From Mariaggregatimicrobium sp964498785 (GTDB lineage Bacteria > Zhuqueibacterota > Zhuqueibacteria > Thermofontimicrobiales > Thiofontviventaceae), in contig CAZCJL010000078.1 of NCBI GenBank assembly GCA_964498785.1, forward strand, positions 1 through 31,025: a stretch of 31,025 bases of DNA. Direction: 5' to 3'. Position 1 is the stretch's first letter. Every line of letters starts with the position of its first letter. The position numbers and the translations under genes were made by a program. Shown in pieces: positions 24,809 to 31,025 of the stretch. The notes below the pieces were generated by a model, which was not told where the DNA came from, made no database searches, and worked only from the letters and a program-made list of their open reading frames with translations.

Positions 24809-25648
24809 ATGATCGTATATTCTGAAATCGATAAAATTCGCGGGCATCGTCTGGCAGATCCGAATCTCTCATGGGGACTGGTTCCGACAATGGGATTTTT
24901 GCATGAAGGGCATTTAAGTCTGATACAACGCGCCCGTCGTGAAAATGATCGCGTTGGGGTTAGCATTTTTGTGAATCCGATCCAATTCAACAATCCACAG
25001 GATTTGCAAACATATCCCCGTGATTTGGAAAGCGATCTGAAATATTTAAAAGAAGGACATGTCGATCTTGTCTGGACGCCAACGCCGGGAATAATGTACC
25101 CGGATGGATTTCAAACGTATGTGGAAGTGGAACAAATCACACAACGTTTAGAAGGCGAAAAGCGTCCGGGACATTTCCGAGGTGTAACAACTGTCATCGC
25201 AAAACTGTTCAATGTGTTCCAGCCGCATCGCGCCTATTTCGGCCAAAAGGACGCACAACAACTGATCGTTATCAAACAGATGGTATGCGATCTCAATTTT
25301 AATTTAGACGTTATCGCGTGTGATATTGTAAGAGAAGCCGATGGACTGGCCATGAGTTCGCGAAATAAAAATTTGTCAGCATCAGCGCGCAAACAGGCGG
25401 TCTGTCTTTTTTGCGCCTTAAGTTCTGCCAGGCAAGCAGTAAAAAATGGCGAACTGAGAGCAACGGCACTCAGAAAAATAATGACCGACATTGTTAAAAC
25501 TGCTGATAAAGCACGCATCGAATATATCAGTGTGTCTGATCCGGAATCTCTCCGGGAATTAGACGTAATTAAAAATAAAGCGCTGCTTTCAATGGCGGTT
25601 TTTATGGATGACGTTCGATTGATCGATAATATGATTGTTAAAGTTTAA
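24809..25648 (+). CDS. panC: Pantoate-beta-alanine ligase (pantothenate synthetase)
   Basis: This 279-residue cytoplasmic enzyme joins pantoate and beta-alanine with ATP through a pantoyl-adenylate intermediate. The nucleotidyltransferase HxGH-type motif is visible (V-P-T-M-G-F-L-H-E-G-H-L-S-L), followed by S-I-F-V-N-P-I-Q-F, Y-P-R-D, the G-Q-K-D-A-Q-Q segment and the K-M-S-K-S equivalent M-S-S-R-N. The start is taken at the ATG 24809, with ATGGAG upstream; a TTG at 24806 is in frame one codon earlier. The gene follows panE by 18 bases and precedes panD by 18. Confidence 0.95.
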   Translation: MIVYSEIDKIRGHRLADPNLSWGLVPTMGFLHEGHLSLIQRARRENDRVGVSIFVNPIQFNNPQDLQTYPRDLESDLKYLKEGHVDLVWTPTPGIMYPDGFQTYVEVEQITQRLEGEKRPGHFRGVTTVIAKLFNVFQPHRAYFGQKDAQQLIVIKQMVCDLNFNLDVIACDIVREADGLAMSSRNKNLSASARKQAVCLFCALSSARQAVKNGELRATALRKIMTDIVKTADKARIEYISVSDPESLRELDVIKNKALLSMAVFMDDVRLIDNMIVKV

Positions 25649-25666
25649 ACAGACAGGAAATTATTT

Positions 25667-26008
25667 ATGCGTTGGTTACTTCGCTCTAAAATACATAAAG
25701 CTTATGTTACTCAAGCAGATGTGGAATATGTTGGTAGTATTACTATTGATCCCGATCTGTTAGAATTAGTCGGATTATGGCCCGGTGAAAAAGTGCTGGT
25801 CGTCAGCAATACGTCCGGCGCCAGGTTGGAAACCTATATTATTGAAGGCGAGCGCAAATCATGCGACATCTGCATGAACGGCGCGGCCGCGCATTTAATT
25901 AAAGCCGGCGAAGAAATCATTATTATGGGCTTTGAATTATCTGACAAACCGATTGAACCTAAAATAATTCTTGTGAATCGAAATAATAAATTTGTAAAAT
26001 TTCTTTAA
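25667..26008 (+). CDS. panD: Aspartate 1-decarboxylase proenzyme
   Basis: This 113-residue protein makes beta-alanine from aspartate. The family's self-cleavage site is present in V-E-Y-V-G-S-I-T-I-D: cutting between Gly and Ser (about residues 24-25) creates the pyruvoyl cofactor. N-G-A-A-A-H-L and I-I-M-G-F are also typical, and Lys/Arg residues for the tetrameric active site are in place. The AGGAAAT region before the ATG is an acceptable ribosome binding site. It completes the panB-panE-panC-panD set, so the operon codes for every pathway-specific step to pantothenate. No dedicated terminator is obvious after it. Confidence 0.95.
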   Translation: MRWLLRSKIHKAYVTQADVEYVGSITIDPDLLELVGLWPGEKVLVVSNTSGARLETYIIEGERKSCDICMNGAAAHLIKAGEEIIIMGFELSDKPIEPKIILVNRNNKFVKFL

Positions 26009-26130
26009 TTATAAAATGCCTCTCTCTGCCACTCATTCGCCCCGCATAAAAGCTTTTCATGATAAAAAAATGTTTTACTTTCATTCCTGGATTGAGTATA
26101 TTACGAAACGTATATGGAGGAATGAAAAAT

Positions 26131-27600
26131 ATGAATCAATTAGAAAATCATTTTAATACGTTCAGAAAAAACATAATTGGTATTGACCAAAAATTTGAAA
26201 GTCCGTACGGCGAAAAGCAGATCGTTTATGCAGACTGGGTTGCCAGTGGACGGCTATATGAACCGATCGAAAGAAAAATCAGTGGCTCTTTTGGTCCGTT
26301 TGTCGGAAATACACACACGGAAACCAGCATTACCGGTACATCCATGACGCGTGCCTACCATCTGGCGCATGAATTAATTAAAAAACATGTCAATGCAAAA
26401 CCAGATGATATTATTATTACTGCCGGTTTTGGCATGACCGCTGTGATCAATAAATTTCAGAGGATTCTTGGATTTCGCGTACCAGAGCAATTAGTGGAAT
26501 GCCTGCACTTACCTGATGATGGTCGACCTGTAGTTTTTATCAGTCACATGGAACATCATTCCAACCAAACGCCCTGGCTGGAAACCATCGCTGATGTGGT
26601 TGTTCTTGAACCAGATGAACACGGACTCGTCACACCGGATAATTTATATGGCGAATTGAAAAAATACAAAGATCGGAAAGTAAAAATCGGAAGTTTTACT
26701 GCCTGTTCCAATGTGACAGGCATCAGAACACCCTACCATCAATTGGCGGCAATGATGCACGAATTTGACGGCGTATGTTTTGTTGATTTTGCCGCATCTG
26801 CTCCTTATGTCGATATTGACATGCATCCCTACGATCCGGAGGAAAGTCTGGATGCTATTTTTTTCTCACCGCATAAATTCCTTGGCGGACCTGGTAGTTC
26901 CGGCGTTCTGATCTTCAATTCAAAATTATATCAGCGTCATTCGCCAGACCAGCCTGGCGGCGGGACAGTGGACTGGACTAATCCCTGGGGTAAATTTAAA
27001 TATGTGGATAATATTGAGGCCAGAGAGGATGGTGGGACCCCTGGTTTTTTGCAGGCAATTCGGACGGCGCTGTGCGTTCAGCTAAAAAACGAAATGAACA
27101 CTGAAAAAATGTTGTTACGGGAAGAGGAATTGCTCGTTATTGCGTTTCGGGAATTAAAAAAGATACCCGGCCTGAATATCCTTGCCGGACATATTGATGA
27201 CCGCCTGGGCATCATTTCATTTTATACTGATAATATCCACTATAATTTGATGGTTAAATTGCTAAATGATCGTTTCGGCATACAGGTTCGAGGCGGATGT
27301 TCATGTGCTGGTACGTATGGCCATTTTTTGCTTCACATTGATCAACAGCATTCAAAAAAAATTACCGACCAGATAAATGAAGGTGACCTGTCAGCAAAAC
27401 CAGGTTGGGTACGGTTGTCACTTCATCCCACCCTTGCAAACGATGAACTTTATTATATCATCGAAGCCATTAAACAAATTGTAAAAAATATCGATGCGTG
27501 GCAGAAAGATTATACCTATTCTTCGAAAATAAATGAATTTATCCACAAAAACGAAAAGGATGGATTGCAGGATAAAATTCGAAGGTGGTTTGAAATTTAA
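26131..27600 (+). CDS. Class V aminotransferase, cysteine-desulfurase-like
   Basis: The 489-residue PLP enzyme shows A-D-W-V-A-S-G-R-L-Y near the start, V-G-N-T-H-T-E-T-S, S-H-M-E-H-H-S-N-Q-T-P-W, the PLP-binding D-F-A-A-S-A-P and the Schiff-base Lys in F-S-P-H-K-F-L-G-G-P-G-S-S-G-V-L. Near the C-terminus is R-G-G-C-S-C-A-G-T-Y-G-H, where Cys is expected for a desulfurase or selenocysteine lyase. It would release sulfur or selenium from cysteine or selenocysteine. No scaffold protein (SufU/IscU-like) gene is close, so its partner is unknown. The start at 26131 is best: GGAGGA lies nine bases upstream, while a start at 26059 would add a hydrophobic leader without homology to the family. Confidence 0.82.
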   Translation: MNQLENHFNTFRKNIIGIDQKFESPYGEKQIVYADWVASGRLYEPIERKISGSFGPFVGNTHTETSITGTSMTRAYHLAHELIKKHVNAKPDDIIITAGFGMTAVINKFQRILGFRVPEQLVECLHLPDDGRPVVFISHMEHHSNQTPWLETIADVVVLEPDEHGLVTPDNLYGELKKYKDRKVKIGSFTACSNVTGIRTPYHQLAAMMHEFDGVCFVDFAASAPYVDIDMHPYDPEESLDAIFFSPHKFLGGPGSSGVLIFNSKLYQRHSPDQPGGGTVDWTNPWGKFKYVDNIEAREDGGTPGFLQAIRTALCVQLKNEMNTEKMLLREEELLVIAFRELKKIPGLNILAGHIDDRLGIISFYTDNIHYNLMVKLLNDRFGIQVRGGCSCAGTYGHFLLHIDQQHSKKITDQINEGDLSAKPGWVRLSLHPTLANDELYYIIEAIKQIVKNIDAWQKDYTYSSKINEFIHKNEKDGLQDKIRRWFEI

Positions 27601-27606
27601 CAAGTT

Positions 27607-27691
27607 CCTCTTTGAAGGGGGAATCAGGAGTTATTTATTTGTAACTAACTGTAATTTAATAACATCCACTTTGTCCCCCTTCATCTGGAGG
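27607..27691. terminator. Inverted repeat between convergent genes
   Basis: cctctttgaagggggaa (27607-27623) and tgtcccccttcatctggagg (27672-27691) are imperfect inverted copies of a G-run repeat related to that at 217-280. The element fills most of the gap between the converging aminotransferase and ABC permease genes, so it could serve as a bidirectional terminator even though it probably began as a dispersed repeat. Confidence 0.45.
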
Positions 27692-27718
27692 AATCTGAAA
27701 AAATCAGAAGTTTATCAA

Positions 27719-28513
27719 TTATCCGTTTCTTTTCAATTTTCCGGTTCTTTTCGCATGTTTTTCCGCCATATTAAATATCCATAATCCAATCGGTATCAAT
27801 AAAATACCAATAAAGATCAGGATAAAAATATCGTTTTTTACATCACTCAAAGAAGCATTTTCCAGCAACGCCCGCCGGATTGAACGAAGCGTGTATGTTC
27901 CCGGAGAAACAACCGACAACGGACGAATCCATGCAGGCAGGACAGTCACTTCATAATACACTCCGGAAACCAGCAGTACAAGCGCCTGAAAAATATGCGT
28001 TGCCTGGGCGCCTTTTTCCGGTGACAGTAGTGGTAATACAGCCGCAATCAATCCCATTCCCAGAAATGAAAAACTGGAAATAAACACCAACACAATCGAC
28101 GTAACGACGTTGGCATTTGAAAAATCAATATTAAAAAAGACTGCAACAAATATTAAAATCAAAAAAGACCGCAGAATTGCGTACATCACCGCGAAAAAAC
28201 ACTGACCAATCAAATAGGTCATACGATAAACAGGCGCCATAAAGGTGTACTCAATCGTGCCTTCCCATCGTTCCCACGCAACTGCTTCGGCAACATCATG
28301 AAAAAGAACGGACAAAAATCCCCATAACAAGGATCCGATAATCAAATAGAATATTTTTTGCGGATCACCATATCCAATAAATCCGATAGTGACCGTATTA
28401 ACAACATTGTAAATTAAAAAAACACTTTCCCAGGCAGCGTATCGTTTTACGAGATTAAAATTCCTGCCGACAAATGCCCAGGAAGCTTTGAACTCCCGTA
28501 CAACTGTATTCAT
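27719..28513 (-). CDS. ABC-2 type transporter permease
   Basis: This 264-residue membrane protein has six hydrophobic segments and the ABC2_membrane layout: a short basic N-terminus, helices near residues 30-50 and 55-80, W-E-R-W-E-G-T-I-E-Y-T-F-M-A-P before the next helix, then four more helices and a short basic tail. It would form the channel of an exporter driven by the neighbouring ATPase. The start at 28513 is supported by GGAGG six bases before the ATG; an in-frame start at 28555 is unlikely. It follows the ATPase gene by about 64 bases, in the same operon. Substrate unknown: lipids, drugs and polysaccharides are all handled by this class. Confidence 0.88.
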   Translation of the reverse strand: MNTVVREFKASWAFVGRNFNLVKRYAAWESVFLIYNVVNTVTIGFIGYGDPQKIFYLIIGSLLWGFLSVLFHDVAEAVAWERWEGTIEYTFMAPVYRMTYLIGQCFFAVMYAILRSFLILIFVAVFFNIDFSNANVVTSIVLVFISSFSFLGMGLIAAVLPLLSPEKGAQATHIFQALVLLVSGVYYEVTVLPAWIRPLSVVSPGTYTLRSIRRALLENASLSDVKNDIFILIFIGILLIPIGLWIFNMAEKHAKRTGKLKRNG

Positions 28514-28577
28514 AAAACCTCCGATTGACAATTTATGAGGACGGCAGTTAGACACTGCTGTCCTCTTTCATCAGTAA

Positions 28578-29414
28578 TTATTCCTGGAAATCTTCGGTTA
28601 TCTTTACGCCTGTTAACTTACAAAATACAGTCTCCAAAGTAACGGCTTTTCCGTTTCCGGAGATTTTTTGTTTCAAATTTTCAGTCGTATCACAGGCGAC
28701 GAATTTTCCACCATTAATAATTGCAACCCGGTCGCAAATCCGGTCAACCTCGTCCAGGTCATGGGACGTTAGCAGAACAGTTGTATCATGTTCTTTTCGC
28801 ATTTTCAGAATATAATCCTGCACCTGCCGTTTGGAGACAGGATCGAGTCCGGTGGTCGGCTCATCGAGCAACAACAACACCGGTGATGTAAAAAGAGCAC
28901 GTGCGATGGCCACTTTCTGCTGCATTCCCCGGGACAGGTTTTCCAGCGACTGATTTATTTTTTCTGCAGGGAACGACATGCTTTCCAGAATTCTAATCGC
29001 ATCTTTTTTTGCTTTCTTTGGCTCAAGGCCATAGAGTCTTGCTGCATAACTTAAATTTTCCCAGGCAGAAAGTTTTTTAAAGAATGCGGCTTCAACAGAA
29101 ACCCGGTTAATATGGCGACGAACCTGCATGGACTGCTTAACGACATCCATGTCAAAAATACGCAGTTCGCCACTGTCCGGCAATATCAACGTGGAAAGCA
29201 TTCGAATCAAGGTTGATTTCCCTGAGCCATTTGGTCCAAGGATACCAAATATTTCGCCCTGTTCAACGCCAAAAGAGACTTCATCTACTGCGCGAATTTC
29301 TCTCTTTTGTTTTTTGGCGCTAATGCGGCGCCAAAAATTTACGGGCTTTCCATTAACCCTATTTCCCTTTTCAAAAAATTTTTTTGTTGCAGCACAACTT
29401 TCTATGGCTCGCAT
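28578..29414 (-). CDS. ABC-2 type transporter ATP-binding protein
   Basis: This 278-residue ATPase has Walker A G-P-N-G-S-G-K-S-T (about residues 58-66), a Q-loop region, the signature L-S-R-G-M-Q-Q-K-V (about 160), Walker B L-L-L-L-D-E-P-T-T-G-L-D and the switch His in L-T-S-H-D-L-D-E-V. The family is the DrrA/CcmA-like exporter type. The N-terminal 25-40 residues carry an extra segment (F-E-K-G-N-R-V-N-G-K-P-V-N-F-W) before the core, as in some polysaccharide and drug exporters. GAGAGG precedes the ATG. It powers the permease encoded downstream. The small ORF at 29455-29568 and the terminator upstream of it may control its expression. Confidence 0.92.
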   Translation of the reverse strand: MRAIESCAATKKFFEKGNRVNGKPVNFWRRISAKKQKREIRAVDEVSFGVEQGEIFGILGPNGSGKSTLIRMLSTLILPDSGELRIFDMDVVKQSMQVRRHINRVSVEAAFFKKLSAWENLSYAARLYGLEPKKAKKDAIRILESMSFPAEKINQSLENLSRGMQQKVAIARALFTSPVLLLLDEPTTGLDPVSKRQVQDYILKMRKEHDTTVLLTSHDLDEVDRICDRVAIINGGKFVACDTTENLKQKISGNGKAVTLETVFCKLTGVKITEDFQE

Positions 29415-29454
29415 ATCAAACCTCTCGATTTAAATTGTTTGCATTTCTGTGAAT

Positions 29455-29568
29455 TCAAAACAACGAAATTGAAAAATACCAGATTTGTTTCGAAACAAAT
29501 AATTTCAGCGTCATATTCATAGGTAGTGACGCTTGAGTTGTCGGGATTTTACGGATATTATGTTTCAT
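29455..29568 (-). CDS. Small ORF (37 codons) ahead of the ABC operon
   Basis: On the minus strand a perfect TAAGGAGG sits seven bases before an ATG that opens M-K-H-N-I-R-K-I-P-T-T-Q-A-S-L-P, then M-N-M-T-L-K-L-F-V-S-K-Q-I-W-Y-F-S-I-S-L-F, and a TGA. The ribosome binding site is better than that of most genes in the window. The product is basic at the start and hydrophobic at the end. It lies 40 bases before the ABC ATPase and 25 bases after a terminator. It could be a leader peptide that controls the operon, an exported small peptide, or chance. No homologue is known to me. Confidence 0.4.
   Translation of the reverse strand: MKHNIRKIPTTQASLPMNMTLKLFVSKQIWYFSISLF
29483..29500. promoter_or_regulatory. 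18-bp perfect palindrome inside the small ORF
   Basis: atttgtttcgaaacaaat is its own reverse complement and lies about 70-90 bases before the ABC ATPase start. It could be an operator for a dimeric regulator or a short hairpin in the mRNA. No regulator gene is adjacent. Confidence 0.35.
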
Positions 29569-29592
29569 TGTAAGCCTCCTTATTTTAAGGAC

Positions 29593-29625
29593 AAAAAAAA
29601 AGGCCGTGAGAAATCTCACGGCCTT
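29593..29625 (-). terminator. Strong intrinsic terminator
   Basis: On the minus strand an 11-bp stem (29600-29610 paired with 29615-29625, core ggccgtgag/ctcacggcc) with a 4-nt loop is followed by an unbroken run of nine T (29601 to 29593). It sits after the DUF1460 gene and before the small ORF and ABC operon. A consensus promoter about 190 bases upstream reads into it, so it may end a small RNA or act as an attenuator. Confidence 0.8.
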
Positions 29626-29809
29626 ATATGCTTAAATTAATTCTATTCATATTAAGATATTGCGGTGAAGATTCCTCCATTGCGCTTAAACGCACCTCTC
29701 CCAACAAAGTATGTGACGTCCATAAGGATCATCTGGGGGATTTTTTTAATAAGAAGATAATTGTACATGAATCGACACCTGTTAGTATTCGAAATTTAAT
29801 TATTGAATT
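29602..29809 (-). ncRNA. Candidate leader RNA or small RNA upstream of the ABC operon
   Basis: This is the region predicted to be transcribed between the promoter at 29816-29844 and the terminator at 29593-29625. On the minus strand it contains compact dyads such as tgcg-tttaa-gcgca and ggtg...cacc around 29660-29700, in an otherwise AT-rich stretch. I do not recognise a known riboswitch or T-box signature. A plus-strand frame (29628-29879) is open for 83 codons but has no ribosome binding site and no recognisable family. I favour an RNA over that ORF, without certainty. Confidence 0.35.
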
Positions 29810-29815
29810 GGAAAC

Positions 29816-29844
29816 AATATACGAATATAATTTTAATATGTCAA
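29816..29844 (-). promoter_or_regulatory. Consensus promoter of the ABC leader
   Basis: On the minus strand, TTGACA (29839-29844) and TATATT (29816-29821) are separated by 17 bases, identical in form to the pan promoter. The start of transcription is expected near 29809. The only minus-strand features downstream are the terminator, the small ORF and the ABC operon. Confidence 0.55.
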
Positions 29845-29875
29845 GATTTATTTTAACAAAATTACAAAAAATTCA

Positions 29876-30763
29876 CTAATTGATAATAAACTTGCCATGG
29901 GAATAATCACCGCGTTGCCACTGAATTTCCGGTTTGACACGCATAAAACTCATTCCGATATATTTGCGATCTTTTTTAAGTTCCTGCAGATATTCTCTGA
30001 ATGGCGTATCTACAACTTTTCCCGCTTTGAGCCAGGCATGTCTAAAAACTAACTTTCCATTTTTTTTGATTGCCAACAGCATGTGCGCCGAAAAAATATT
30101 TGGTTTATCCTGGATAAGCGCGATAATATCGCCTGAATTAATTTTTTCGATATGATTGGTCAACTTTTTCAATGGGACGTAATCAATCGTAACTTCACGA
30201 TCTGGCAGCATGACCGGAATATTTTTAATTTCTTTTTCCGAGAAAAACTTACGATGACTAATCGTGCGCGTCAACTGGCGGGTATCTGCCGCGCCTACCA
30301 GAGAAGTTACATCGTGCAGACACCATGAATTTGCCGGCAGCCAGTCAGCCATTGTATAATGGTTCCGCGATCCCATTCCGATAATACCGTTTCTGTAGCG
30401 AATATGCTGTAATACATTGAACATTTCTTCATAATTATCGGAAAGAGCGAGCGCCAAAACAGTTTCGCACAGAGTCATGCAATTTACTTTTTTAAAATTG
30501 AGAAGTGGATTTTGATCGTATAGTCCATGCGCTCCTTCTCCTGTTGCTGTAAAATCATAGGGTCCACCTAAAAATCTTTCGGAATAGTATACCATTCTTT
30601 CGTCAAAGCTCATTGTTGTCTGTTTTATTTTTCTAATATCTGCATCAATTGCAGCCACGGACATTTTATAATATCGTTCTTCCTTTGAGAAGTAACTCCA
30701 TATAATGAAACCAATTAAAACAACAAGTATAGTGAAGATCCACTTTTTTTTTATGCGCCTCAT
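29876..30763 (-). CDS. DUF1460 N-acetylmuramoyl-L-alanine amidase-like protein
   Basis: The protein has about 295 residues with one N-terminal membrane anchor (basic R-R-I-K-K-K, then W-I-F-T-I-L-V-V-L-I-G-F-I-I-W). The rest is the DUF1460 (PF07313) domain: E-R-F-L-G-G-P-Y, the catalytic Cys in V-N-C-M-T-L-C-E-T, R-Y-R-N-G-I-I-G-M-G-S-R-N-H-Y-T-M-A-D-W, and a later His in I-F-S-A-H-M-L-L-A-I. The family has an NlpC/P60-like fold and is thought to act on cell-wall peptides. It would face the periplasm. The start at 30763 is preferred because the membrane anchor follows at once; an in-frame ATG at 30790 adds nine residues. A terminator follows about 250 bases downstream. Confidence 0.8.
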   Translation of the reverse strand: MRRIKKKWIFTILVVLIGFIIWSYFSKEERYYKMSVAAIDADIRKIKQTTMSFDERMVYYSERFLGGPYDFTATGEGAHGLYDQNPLLNFKKVNCMTLCETVLALALSDNYEEMFNVLQHIRYRNGIIGMGSRNHYTMADWLPANSWCLHDVTSLVGAADTRQLTRTISHRKFFSEKEIKNIPVMLPDREVTIDYVPLKKLTNHIEKINSGDIIALIQDKPNIFSAHMLLAIKKNGKLVFRHAWLKAGKVVDTPFREYLQELKKDRKYIGMSFMRVKPEIQWQRGDYSHGKFIIN

Positions 30764-30795
30764 AAAAATTTTTCCGTTGCTATTCAGCATAGAGC

Positions 30796-30823
30796 TGTTA
30801 TTCCTGCGGATGCAGGAATCCGC
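30796..30823. repeat. Short palindrome of the gtcattcctgc family, inverted copy
   Basis: ttattcctgcggatgcagga (30797-30816) repeats the core found at 157-186 and 10097-10123. It lies just upstream of the DUF1460 gene, close to where its promoter or leader would be. Confidence 0.45.
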
Positions 30824-30930
30824 TCAGATATCTGTTTTAACGAAATCATTGTATAAGTCTTTCCATTCCGGATTCATGATGTGGTTGATTTAGTCAGTTA
30901 TCATAAATTTTGATAACGTTAATATTGTAC

Positions 30931-31025
30931 TTACGCATTGGGAATTCTTGAAAAACAGGCTTTTTCAACAACATCATTCATGTCTCGAATGACATTTTCC
31001 TTATATTCCGGCTTCCGTTTTTTTC
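30931..31025 (-). CDS. C-terminal end of an unidentified ORF, cut by the window edge
   Basis: On the minus strand one frame is open from the window edge and reads K-K-R-K-P-E-Y-K-E-N-V-I-R-D-M-N-D, then V-V-E-K-A-C-F-S-R-I-P-N-A, before TAA at 30931-30933. The charged helical composition looks like a genuine protein tail, and the other two minus frames are closed early. Too little is present to name a family. Confidence 0.35.
   Translation of the reverse strand, partial: KKRKPEYKENVIRDMNDVVEKACFSRIPNA

Noticed and set aside
29602..29809. Known riboswitch or T-box in the ABC leader
   Set aside because: I looked for T-box, SAM, TPP, FMN, glycine and guanidine core strings and found none that match well enough.
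29628..29879. Plus-strand ORF of 83 codons in the ABC leader region
   Set aside because: The ATG follows a hairpin directly with no ribosome binding site, no family is recognisable, and a consensus minus-strand promoter and leader occupy the same DNA. Not excluded, but weak.
1..31025. CRISPR array or tandem-repeat cassette among the many repeats
   Set aside because: The repeats are dispersed palindromes; none are evenly spaced direct repeats with unique spacers.

Overview
The window looks like a chromosomal segment of an uncultured, moderately AT-rich Gram-negative bacterium, probably from the FCB side of the tree (Calditrichota/KSB1-like). This is inference, based on the remnant of a type-IX-secretion-like C-terminal domain, lipoprotein and TolC/RND envelope genes, and many small palindromic repeats between genes. 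Coding sequences use the standard code, good AGGAGG-type ribosome binding sites and several near-perfect TTGACA-17-TATATT promoters. I see no rRNA, tRNA or CRISPR array.

Layout. 1-524: nested repeats, then a strong promoter. 525-1375: a DUF2975 membrane protein with its YozG-like HTH regulator. 1376-4824: a graveyard holding a PHP-domain tail, an antitoxin-like ORF, an internally deleted IS1634-family element, an unidentified broken ORF, a dispersed repeat split by a 306-bp MITE with target duplication, and a secretion-domain tail. 4815-8531 (minus strand): an ion/membrane-stress cluster, lapA-corA-DUF432-mscS, preceded by a decayed Na+/Ca2+ exchanger fused to a decayed PsiE-like gene. 8800-9753: a sugar-nucleotide epimerase. 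9754-10622: an accumulation of repeats. 10623-11351: a secreted coiled-coil protein. 11615-14422: RapA. 14787-15635: an SUMF1-type lipoprotein. 15830-16344: a ParE/RelE toxin with its antitoxin. 16494-22742: a TetR-TolC-HlyD-RND efflux operon. 22941-26008: a complete panB-panE-panC-panD pantothenate operon, divergent from the efflux operon. 26131-27600: a cysteine-desulfurase-like aminotransferase. 27719-29414: an ABC-2 exporter (ATPase plus permease). 29876-30763: a DUF1460 amidase-like enzyme. 30931-31025: the tail of a further minus-strand ORF.

Functional links. TetR lies first in the efflux operon and operator-like palindromes lie upstream of it, so autorepression is likely. The pan genes encode the whole route from ketoisovalerate and aspartate to pantothenate. 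The ABC exporter is preceded by an unusual arrangement: a consensus promoter, a leader of about 215 nt, a strong intrinsic terminator, and then a 37-codon ORF with a perfect ribosome binding site. This is the best candidate here for an undescribed regulatory element (attenuator/riboswitch or small RNA). The other notable observations are the MITE insertion, whose empty site is preserved in a second repeat copy in the same window, and the collapsed exchanger/PsiE locus with two in-frame TGA codons.
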